Shown here: piece by piece, positions 1-6,700 of the stretch
Position numbering within the stretch: position 1 is the stretch's first letter
Layout: every line of letters begins with the position of its first letter
DNA from: Candidatus Krumholzibacteriia bacterium
GTDB taxonomy: Bacteria > Krumholzibacteriota > Krumholzibacteriia > LZORAL124-64-63
Length of the DNA stretch: 7,599 nt
NCBI GenBank assembly: GCA_030643455.1
Contig: DAOWLV010000144.1
Location: 1 to 7,599, forward strand
Direction of reading: 5' to 3'
Made by a program: the position numbers and the translations under genes
Notes under the pieces: model-generated
Database searches by the model: none
What the model saw: only the letters and a program-made list of their open reading frames with translations
Told to the model about the DNA's origin: nothing

Positions 1-951
1 CTGGGATCCTCCTACGTGAACGACTTCAACCTGTTCGGCCGGACCTGGAAGGTGATGGCCCAGGCGGATGAGCAGTACCGTTCCCTGGCCGCGGACATCG
101 AGCGGATCGAGGTCCGCAACGAATTCGGCAACATGATCCCCATCGGGTCCTTCGCCGCTGTCCGGGATACCGTTGGGCCGCTGTTTATCGGACGGTTCAA
201 TATGTATCCCAAGGCGGGAATAACCGGCATGGGCCTGCCCGGGGTTTCCAGTGGTGACCAGATCGCCGAGATGGAGCGCCTGGCCAAGGAACTCCTTCCT
301 CCGACCATGGGATTCCAGTGGTCCGGCGTCACCTACCAGCAACTGGCGGCCGGCAACCTGGCCCCGTTCATCTTCGGTTTGGCCTTTTTGTTCGTCTACC
401 TGTTCCTGGTGGCCCAGTACGAAAGCTGGATGATCCCCCTGGCGGTGTTGCTGGGTGTGCCGGTGGCGATCATGGGGGCCATGTGGTTCTCCAAGTTCCG
501 TGGGTTGGATAACAATGTCTACACCCAGGTGGGGTTGGTGCTTCTCATCGGCCTGGTGGCCAAGACGGCCATCCTGATCGTCGAGTTCGCCAAGGTGAAC
601 CGGGAAGGCGGGCTGGGACTCTACGACGCCTCCCTCAAGGCCGCGGTCCTGCGTTTCCGCGCCATCCTGATGACGGCCTTCTCTTTCATCCTGGGCGTGA
701 TTCCCCTGGTCATCGCCACGGGCGCCGGCGCGGCGAGCCGGGTTTCACTCGGCATGGCCGTGTTTGGCGGCATGCTGGTCGGCACCATCGGCATGACCCT
801 GCTGACACCGGTCTATTTCCTGGTGATCCAGGGCATCGCCGAGAAGTTCGGCGGTCCTCCTGAATTCAAGGAGCTGCCGGATGAAGCCAAGGATGACGGT
901 GATCCGGGCGGCGACCCACCCGCGGAACCGGAACCGGATCCGATCGGCTGA
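1..951 (+). CDS. RND efflux permease (AcrB/MexB/HAE1 type), C-terminal part; 5' end outside window
   Basis: Inner-membrane proton-driven pump subunit of a tripartite RND efflux complex; substrates cannot be told from this fragment. The frame is open from base 1, beginning L-G-S-S-Y-V-N-D-F-N-L-F-G-R-T, which matches the porter-domain signature of AcrB-like pumps, so the GTG at position 16 is an internal valine and not a start. About 316 residues are visible. Residues 1-110 are the last periplasmic porter region. Hydrophobic segments then follow for roughly TM8-TM12, with family landmarks 'AQYESW', 'VYTQVGLVLLIGLVAKTAILIVEFAK' (seen in parts around residues 175-200) and 'RFRAILMTAFSFILGVIPLVI' (around 217-237), then 'TGAGAASR'. 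The tail after the last membrane segment, about residues 280-316, is cytoplasmic and rich in Pro, Asp and Glu, with no similarity I recognise. The protein ends at TGA 949-951, followed by a hairpin terminator. Membrane fusion and outer-membrane partners would lie upstream, outside the window. Confidence 0.95.
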   Translation: MGSSYVNDFNLFGRTWKVMAQADEQYRSLAADIERIEVRNEFGNMIPIGSFAAVRDTVGPLFIGRFNMYPKAGITGMGLPGVSSGDQIAEMERLAKELLPPTMGFQWSGVTYQQLAAGNLAPFIFGLAFLFVYLFLVAQYESWMIPLAVLLGVPVAIMGAMWFSKFRGLDNNVYTQVGLVLLIGLVAKTAILIVEFAKVNREGGLGLYDASLKAAVLRFRAILMTAFSFILGVIPLVIATGAGAASRVSLGMAVFGGMLVGTIGMTLLTPVYFLVIQGIAEKFGGPPEFKELPDEAKDDGDPGGDPPAEPEPDPIG

Positions 952-968
952 TGACTGATCCTACACGG

Positions 969-991
969 GGCCCCGCTGATTCGGCGGGGCC
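969..991 (+). terminator. GC-rich hairpin between RND permease and antiporter genes (terminator or attenuator)
   Basis: A perfect 8-bp stem, GGCCCCGC (969-976) pairing with GCGGGGCC (984-991), closes a 7-base loop. Only three T residues follow (992-994) before GCC, so the U-tract is poor for an intrinsic terminator. It starts 17 bases after the RND stop codon and ends 7 bases before the Shine-Dalgarno of the next gene. It could end the efflux transcript, or reduce readthrough into the antiporter gene. The pairing is certain; the activity is inferred. Confidence 0.6.
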
Positions 992-1008
992 TTTGCCTGG
1001 AGCTTTCC

Positions 1009-2277
1009 ATGTCCATATTTGATATCATCGCGGTCCTGATGACCCTGGCCGCGCTGTTCGGTTATATCAACCACCGCTGGCTGAAACTCGAACCCACCGT
1101 CGGCCTGCTGATGATCAGCCTGGCCAGCTCCCTGGGCATCATGGCACTGCACTGGGTGTTCCCCCGCCTGGAAATCGTCAACCAGATCCAGAACATGGTC
1201 GGCAGCATCGATTTCAACGAGGCCCTGATGCACGGCATGCTCGGTTTCCTGCTCTTTGCCGGTGCCCTGCACGTGGACCTCGAATATTTCGTGCGCCGCA
1301 AGGGGACCATCGCTTCTTTGGCCACCATCGGCCTGCTTATTTCCACCTTTCTGGTGGGTTGGCTGAGCTGGCTGGTTTTCAACGGGCTCGGATTGGAAAT
1401 CTCGTTTTTGGCCTGCCTCGTTTTCGGTTCGCTGATTTCCCCGACCGACCCCATCGCCGTCATGGGCACCTTGAAAACCCTGCAGGCACCCAAGGACCTG
1501 GAAGCCAACATCGCCGGCGAGTCCCTGTTCAATGACGGGGTCGCTGTTGTCCTGTTCACCGGTCTGGTGGCTTTAATGGCATCCCAAACGGGTAGTGGTG
1601 ACGGCCACGGGGGGCACGGTGGAGAGTTCAGCGCCTCCGGGATGGCGATCTTTTTCCTGCGGGAGGCCGGGGGTGGGGCGGTTCTGGGCCTTATCTGCGG
1701 TTATGTGGCCTACCGGCTGATGCTGAGCATCGACGACTACAAGGTCGAGGTCATGCTGACCCTGGCCCTGGTCATGGGCAGTTACAGTCTGGCCTGGGCC
1801 GTGCACGTTTCCGGTCCCATCGCCGTGGTGGTGGCCGGCATCCTGATCGGCAACCGCGGCCGCGCCTTCGCCATGAGCGAAGAGGTGGCCGACTACCTGG
1901 AAAAGTTCTGGGAACTGCTGGACGAGATTCTCAACGCGCTGCTTTTCATGCTGATCGGTGTGGAGGTGCTGGTGGTGGCGTTCAGCGGACGGGGTATTCT
2001 GGCCGGGCTGATCGTCATCTTCATCGTTCTTTTGGCCCGGTTCGTGAGCGTGCTGATTCCGATTTCGATCATCAAGTTGCGATCCCAGTTTCCCCCGGGG
2101 GTCGTGCGCATCCTGACCTGGGCGGGTTTGCGGGGGGGCATTTCCGTGGCCCTGGCCTTGTCGCTGCCGCCGAGCCCGGAGAAGAACATCATCCTGACCA
2201 GCACCTACATGGTGGTGCTTTTTTCCATCCTGGTCCAGGGGATGACGGTCAAGAAGGTGCTCAGGAAGTTCCTGTAG
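1009..2277 (+). CDS. Na+(K+)/H+ antiporter, CPA1 family (NhaP-like)
   Basis: Inner-membrane cation/proton exchanger for pH and Na+ or K+ homeostasis. The 422-residue product is hydrophobic throughout, with about 12-13 membrane segments, a usual length for short bacterial NhaP-type proteins without a long C-terminal regulatory domain. Family landmarks are clear: 'SPTDPIAVMG' (T146-D147-P148 in the unwound TM4 region), 'GESLFNDGVAVVLF' with the Asn175-Asp176 pair typical of electroneutral CPA1 exchangers, and 'TWAGLRGGISVALALSLP' with conserved Arg375. The ATG at 1009 is preceded by GGAG at 999-1002 with 6-base spacing, and the N-terminus enters the first membrane helix directly. A Gly/His-rich loop, 'GDGHGGHGGEF' (about residues 197-207), lies between membrane segments. 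The gene is 57 bp after the RND permease gene, separated by a hairpin and with no evident promoter of its own, so it is likely cotranscribed by readthrough. Ion specificity cannot be read from the sequence. Confidence 0.93.
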   Translation: MSIFDIIAVLMTLAALFGYINHRWLKLEPTVGLLMISLASSLGIMALHWVFPRLEIVNQIQNMVGSIDFNEALMHGMLGFLLFAGALHVDLEYFVRRKGTIASLATIGLLISTFLVGWLSWLVFNGLGLEISFLACLVFGSLISPTDPIAVMGTLKTLQAPKDLEANIAGESLFNDGVAVVLFTGLVALMASQTGSGDGHGGHGGEFSASGMAIFFLREAGGGAVLGLICGYVAYRLMLSIDDYKVEVMLTLALVMGSYSLAWAVHVSGPIAVVVAGILIGNRGRAFAMSEEVADYLEKFWELLDEILNALLFMLIGVEVLVVAFSGRGILAGLIVIFIVLLARFVSVLIPISIIKLRSQFPPGVVRILTWAGLRGGISVALALSLPPSPEKNIILTSTYMVVLFSILVQGMTVKKVLRKFL

Positions 2278-2278
2278 A

Positions 2279-2294
2279 TGGGGTCATTCCCCCA
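2279..2294. terminator. Small hairpin at the convergent nhaP-like / CYTH junction
   Basis: TGGGG (2279-2283), a TCATT loop and CCCC(C)A (2289-2294) can form a 4-5 bp GC stem that spans the 6-bp gap between the two convergent stop codons and the last codons of the CYTH gene. There is no T-run on either side. This is the only candidate terminator in the junction and it is weak. Confidence 0.25.
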
Positions 2295-2793
2295 GGAGGT
2301 CGATGTAGGCTCCGCTCACCAGATCACCGGGCAGGATCCCCAGCTTTTCCATCAGGTCTACGGCCTCTTTTTCACCCACTTTGGGGTCATCTCCTTTGGA
2401 AAGAACAACTTCCAGTTCCAGGAAGGAACCCAGACCTTCCACTTCGTCCAGATGGATGCGGGTCCGGCCTGCCAGCAACAGCAGCCTTTTCTTGTGGACC
2501 ACGCCCCGTACCGAAAGGGCGGCGGCCAGGACATCCCGCAAGGTGCCGGCGTCGGTGGTTCGCGCGATGGCATAACTCGAGGTCTTGGGGCCTTCGGAAT
2601 CGGGCCGGTGGTAACTGATAAGTTCTCCCGTACCGTCGGCGAATTCGCGGACCTTCAGACGTCCCGTTTCACAGTGGAAGAAGGTATCCGTTTGCAGGAT
2701 GGTTTCGGGTCCGACGCCAGTCAGGGTCCTGGCTCTGGCCAGGAGTGCTTCGGGATCTGAAACGCGGGCCTTGATTTCGATGTTGGCGGGCAT
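2284..2793 (-). CDS. CYTH-domain protein (class IV adenylate cyclase / triphosphatase-like, CyaB-type)
   Basis: Soluble cytoplasmic protein of the CYTH (triphosphate tunnel metalloenzyme) superfamily, whose members act on triphosphate substrates: adenylate cyclase type IV, thiamine triphosphatase, inorganic tripolyphosphatase. The 169 residues cover one complete CYTH domain. The N-terminal signature is 'NIEIKAR' (E6, K8), with Asn4 at the position of the first Glu of the classical EXEXK motif. Charged tunnel-type residues follow: 'RLKVREF' (45-51), 'ISYHRPD' (59-65), 'HKKR' (100-103), and the well conserved 'RIHLDEVEGLGSFLELE' region (112-128) with E117, E119, E126 and E128. The C-terminus, 'GAYIDLL', is also typical. 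ATG at 2793-2791 has an upstream AAAAGG with 7-base spacing to AAGG. The gene is monocistronic in view, convergent with the antiporter and divergent from the PAP2 gene. The substrate is unknown; calling it an adenylate cyclase would be unsafe. Confidence 0.88.
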   Translation of the reverse strand: MPANIEIKARVSDPEALLARARTLTGVGPETILQTDTFFHCETGRLKVREFADGTGELISYHRPDSEGPKTSSYAIARTTDAGTLRDVLAAALSVRGVVHKKRLLLLAGRTRIHLDEVEGLGSFLELEVVLSKGDDPKVGEKEAVDLMEKLGILPGDLVSGAYIDLLGE

Positions 2794-2862
2794 GGATCGA
2801 CCTTTTCAAAAGTTCGCTGGAATTCATTTCATCCCAGGGGTTTTTTTCTGGTCAGGCGTTAG

Positions 2863-2868
2863 TATACT
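2863..2868 (+). promoter_or_regulatory. Candidate -10 element in the divergent intergenic region
   Basis: The 113-bp gap between the CYTH start (2793) and the PAP2 start (2907) is AT-rich compared with the rest of the window. TATACT at 2863-2868 fits a sigma70-type -10 for the PAP2 gene, giving a leader of about 32 bases. The -35 side, near 2840-2846, is a T-run and a poor match to TTGACA. TATACT sits inside the palindrome AGTATACT (2861-2868), so it reads the same on the minus strand and could also serve the CYTH gene. This rests on pattern match only. Confidence 0.35.
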
Positions 2869-2891
2869 TTAAAATCATAAACTGTTGAACC

Positions 2892-2896
2892 GGAGG
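2892..2896 (+). promoter_or_regulatory. Ribosome binding site supporting the TTG start of the PAP2 gene
   Basis: GGAGG at 2892-2896 is a full Shine-Dalgarno core 10 bases before TTG 2907. No ATG or GTG occurs in frame nearby before the signal peptide. The next in-frame ATG (Met17, within the hydrophobic core) would remove the signal peptide, so TTG is the likely start. Confidence 0.7.
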
Positions 2897-2906
2897 ACCA
2901 TACTGT

Positions 2907-3653
2907 TTGAAAATTATTTCCCCTCCTCTCGTCCTGCTTTTGATTTTTTTGCTGATGGGTGGTGTTTCCGAGCCCGCCCGGGCGCAAGGTGACGCCGAAG
3001 AAGATGTCAGCCTGGGGCATTTCCCAGGGGCGGTGTGGGATGACATCACTGCCCTGCCGACCTGGGAAAACACCTGGTGGCTGCTGGGCGGAACCGCCCT
3101 GACCATCGGGGTCCATCAGTTCGAGGATCCTGGCCGTGCAGCCGAAGTGCTGAACAAGGGGATCTGGGATTCCCTTTCCGATTTTGGAAACATCTGGGGA
3201 GACATACGTGTCCAGGTGTCTTTGGCCCTCGGAACCTGGGGGATCGGGAGCTGGGCCGGCAATAATGAAATTGCAGGATTCGGTTTCGACCTGTCCAGGG
3301 GATTTTTGCTGACCGTTGCGACCACCAGCATCATCAAGGCCGGCTTCAACCGCACACGACCCAACGGCGAGGACTACTCCTTTCCCTCGGGCCACACCGC
3401 CGCGGCATTCACGACCGCCGGAGTCGTCACCCGTCGCTACGGCGGTTGGCTCGGCGGATTGTCCATCGGGCTGGGAGTCCTGACGGGCATGGGGCGGATG
3501 GAGGATATGAGGCATTACGCTTCGGATGTGGTGGCCGGCGCGACGATCGGGTGGATCATCGGCCGCACGGTGGCCCGGAAAGACCCCAATGACAAAACGG
3601 CCTGGCAGGTGGTGCCCTTCGGGAACGGCCTGGCGATGATCAAGAGTTTCTGA
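2907..3653 (+). CDS. Exported PAP2-family (type 2 phosphatidic acid phosphatase-like) phosphatase
   Basis: Predicted acid phosphatase / lipid phosphatase acting at the periplasmic side of the membrane. The 248-residue product starts with TTG and has a good signal peptide (Lys2, hydrophobic core about residues 8-20, likely cleavage after ARA at residue 26). All three PAP2 catalytic motifs are present. Motif 1 is K144-x6-R151-P152 ('KAGFNRTRP'). Motif 2 is P160-S-G-H163. Motif 3 is R207-x5-H213-x3-D217 ('GRMEDMRHYASD'), with Gly206 where many relatives have Ser. H213 is the expected nucleophile, with H163 as acid/base. Several moderately hydrophobic helices (about 55-70, 103-118, 132-144, 180-205, 217-228) could be membrane-embedded or form the bundle of a soluble PAP2 protein. 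Possible substrates are undecaprenyl pyrophosphate, phosphatidate, lipid A phosphates or small phosphate esters; the sequence does not decide. It stands alone in its transcription unit, convergent with the Tricorn gene. Confidence 0.9.
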   Translation: MKIISPPLVLLLIFLLMGGVSEPARAQGDAEEDVSLGHFPGAVWDDITALPTWENTWWLLGGTALTIGVHQFEDPGRAAEVLNKGIWDSLSDFGNIWGDIRVQVSLALGTWGIGSWAGNNEIAGFGFDLSRGFLLTVATTSIIKAGFNRTRPNGEDYSFPSGHTAAAFTTAGVVTRRYGGWLGGLSIGLGVLTGMGRMEDMRHYASDVVAGATIGWIIGRTVARKDPNDKTAWQVVPFGNGLAMIKSF

Positions 3654-3668
3654 CCCACGACCAAAAAA

Positions 3669-3694
3669 GGCGCCGCTCCTTTCGAAGCGGCGCC
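3669..3694 (-). terminator. Intrinsic terminator of the M28-Tricorn operon, possibly shared with PAP2
   Basis: A perfect 9-bp stem, GGCGCCGCT (3669-3677) with AGCGGCGCC (3686-3694), closes an 8-base loop. On the minus strand it is followed at once by six T residues (A-run 3663-3668 on plus), which is a canonical intrinsic terminator 24 bases after the Tricorn stop codon. In the plus direction it lies 16 bases past the PAP2 stop but is followed by GTCTCATT, a poor U-tract, so it would end PAP2 transcripts less well. Confidence 0.85.
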
Positions 3695-3717
3695 CGTCTC
3701 ATTCAAACAACCGATGT

Positions 3718-6700
3718 CTATTTTTTGTCCCGGGGAAAACTGCCGGGAGTTTGTGGCACGCTCACCGGTTCATCCTTGATCTTCTGCAGCAACACCTCGA
3801 CGGTCTTTTCCAGCTGGGGATCCCGGCCGGCGATCTCCTCGTGGGGAAGATTGTCGATCTCGATGGTGGGTTCGACGCCGTGGTTTTCCACATCCCACTC
3901 GCCGTTGACGTTGAACAGGCCGAACTCGGGGAAAGTCACCTGGCCGCCGTCCATCAGGCCGATGCCGCGGCTGATGCCGACCAGTCCGCCCCAGGTCCGG
4001 GTGCCGACCACTTCGCCCAGTTCATAGTACTTGAAGTAGTAGGGCAGGGCGTCGCCGCCACTGCCGGCGTACCCGTTGGTGATCATGGCCATGTGGCCGA
4101 GGAAGGCCGTGCCAGGTGTGCGCCAATCCTGGCCGTAACGGGGTTTCCACAGGTTGACCAGCTTCTGACGCAGGATGTTCATGAAGAAATCGGGAATGAA
4201 CCCGCCGCCGTTGAACCGCTCGTCGATGATCAGGCCGTCCTTGCGCAGGTTCGGATAGAATCCCTTGGCGAAACCGACCTGGCCCCCGACGGCGGTGTTG
4301 GGCATGTGCAGATAGCCGATCTTGCCGTCCGAGAGCTCATCGACCCGGCGCCGGTTTCCCTGGACCCAGGCTTCGTAACGGAGAGCCCTGTCGCCTGCGA
4401 TGGGCACCACGGTGATCTCCCGGCCGTCCTTGCCGTCGGGATTGGGTCCGATTTCCAGAAGGACCTGCGTGCCAACCTTGTTCTCGAACAGGCTGTAGGG
4501 GTTGGTGCCGGCTGTCAGCGCCACACCATCGACCGTCAGGATGTAATCGTCGCTGCCGACTTCCTGCCCCGGTTGGTTCAGGGGAGTGGGGGTGTCCGAG
4601 TTCCAGTCCCGTTCGCTGAAGATGCGGCCGAAACGGTAACGGTCGCTTTCGCGATCCAGTTCGAAGTTGCAGCCGAGAAGGCCTGTGCCTACCTGTTTGG
4701 CATGTGGCATGTCGCCGGGCCGGACATAGGAGTGGGAACTGTTCAGTTCGCCGATCATCTCGCCCAGGACGTAGCTGAAGTCCGCTCCGTGGGCGACATA
4801 GGGGATCAGCTGGCCGTAACGCTCGTACATGTGATCCCAGTCCACGCCATGCATACCGGGATCGTAGAAGAAATCACGCTCCTGCCGCCAGGCGTCGCGG
4901 AACATCTGGCGCCATTCGGCCCGGGGATCGACCTTGGCCTGCATTTCACCTGTCCGCAGGGGATCTTCGGCCGGTTTCTGGTCGGCCTTGGCGTCGATGA
5001 TGCCGAAGGTGCCGTTGCTGGCGTAGAGGATCTTCTTGCCGTCGGCCGACAACGAAAAGTCGCGGACCTTTGGCAACACGGTTTCGGCCTCGCGCTCCTC
5101 CATGTCGAAGACCATGATGTCGGACCCGCCCCTGCCGCCCCGACCGCCGCCCGCGGTGAAGGGTCGATTGCTGTAGAAGAGCTTGCCGTCGGTGAAATGC
5201 AGGTTGAAGTAATTGCCCTGGGAAACGTCAAGTTCGACCATCCGGTCGGACAGGCCTTCGAGATCGATCTTGATGACCTCTTTCTCTTCGTCTTTTTCTT
5301 CATCCCCGTCCTTGTCCTCTTTGTCATTTTCCTCATCGTCGGATGAATCCTCGTCCTCCTCGTCATCCTCGTCATCCTCGTCCCCATCGACCTCGGCCTC
5401 GTCGCTTTCGGGCGGGAAGGGATGCTCCACGTCTTCACGCAGGGTCACCAGGTACAGACCGTCCATGTTGGTCCACAGGGGCTTGAGATCGTAGCCGCCC
5501 AGGGTGGGGTCGAAGCTGCGGCCCGAGACGAAAAACAGGTATTTGCCCTCGTCATCGAAGCAGGGCGAGCCGTCTTCGGTGAAGTCGGTGGTCACGCGAT
5601 GGGTTTTTCCTTCGGCCACGTTGTACAGAAAAATGGAGCTGAAGTTGTTCTCTTCGTTTTTGGCGTAGGCCAGCCAGCCGCCCTGCGGGCTCCAGTTCCA
5701 GCTCCGGATCTCATCGTTGGTACCCTGATCCACCTTCTTCATCTTGCCGCTGGCAGCATCCACGATCCACAGGTTCATGGCCGCGTCGCTGACCGCCAGG
5801 TGCTTGCTGTCGGGAGACCAGTCGAGCTGCATCTTGTAGGTCTTGCTGCCGGAAGTGAGCTGCTTTTCCTCGCCCTTGCCGTCGGCGCTTCGCACCCAGA
5901 TCTCGTATTCACCGGAACGGTCGCTGAGGTAGGCCACGTTCTTGCCGTCGGGTGACCAGACGGCTTCACGCTCGCGGATGCCCGGTGTCGCGGTCAGGTT
6001 GCGGATGTTTCCCTTTTCGGCGGGAACGGTGAAGATGTCGCCGCGGGCGGAAAACACGGCCCTGTTGGCCTCCGGGGAAAGGTCCCCGCTACCGATGCGA
6101 TTCCCGACATCCTTGATGGTCGGGCGGGTCAGGACCAGGTCGCTGAACAGGGAAACCGTGACCTGGCGCGTTTCTTCGGTGGTCAGGTCCAGAACGAACA
6201 GGCGGCCGCCGTTTTCATAGACGATGGCGTCCGGGCCCAGGCTGGGGTGCTTGACGTCGTATTCGTCGTGGTCGGTCACCTGGCGGTGTTCACTGCTGAC
6301 GGTGTCGTAGACCCAGATCTGCAGGCGGCCGCTCCGGTCGCTGTTGTAATAGATCTTGTCGCCGTGCCACATGGGATAATTGTCGCTGCCGACCCAATCG
6401 GTGATCTGCCGGGTATCGTTCACGTCGAAGTCGTAAACCCAGACGTCCTGGGCCATGCCGCCCTTGTACCGCTTCCAGGTCCGGTCTTCGCGGCTGTTGC
6501 GGTTGAAGGCGATCTTCTTGCCGTCGGGCGAATAGCTGGACAGCCCGGCCGTGGGCAGGATGATTCTCCGGGGCAGACCGCCGTCGGTTTTCACGGTGTA
6601 GATCTGGAGGTCCCGGCCGGTATGGCTTTCGCGAGGGGACAGGAACCGGACACTCTTGCCGTCCGGCTGCCAGTCGATGACCCGGTCCCACCCGGGATGC

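Noticed and set aside
16..18. GTG as the start of the RND gene
   Set aside because: The five codons upstream are in frame and match the conserved G-S-x-Y-V-N-D-F family sequence, so the gene continues beyond the window edge.
1062..1559. A 165-codon minus-strand open frame inside the antiporter gene
   Set aside because: Ser/Arg/Pro-rich shadow translation; the plus strand carries the CPA1 motifs.
2278..2760. A 160-codon plus-strand open frame starting right after the antiporter stop
   Set aside because: It mirrors the CYTH gene almost exactly. The minus frame has a full CYTH domain with a start and ribosome binding site, whereas the plus frame gives a Gln/Gly/Phe-rich sequence of no known family.
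2284..3653. CYTH plus PAP2 as a dedicated polyphosphate or nucleotide-signalling system
   Set aside because: The two genes are divergent, one product is cytoplasmic and the other exported, and no synthetase, sensor or effector lies nearby. Family membership alone does not support a joint system.
3751..5346. A 531-codon open frame on the plus strand, antisense to the Tricorn gene
   Set aside because: It is the reverse shadow of a GC-rich gene. Its translation is Val/Gly/Asp/Ala-rich without domain motifs, while the minus frame carries a signal peptide, PD40 repeats and a complete S41 active site.
4806..5438. A 210-codon minus-strand frame overlapping Tricorn, rich in Arg, Thr and Ser
   Set aside because: It is an out-of-frame reading of the acidic GA-rich tract, which gives Arg/Lys/Met/Thr runs. 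There is no start signal and no domain.
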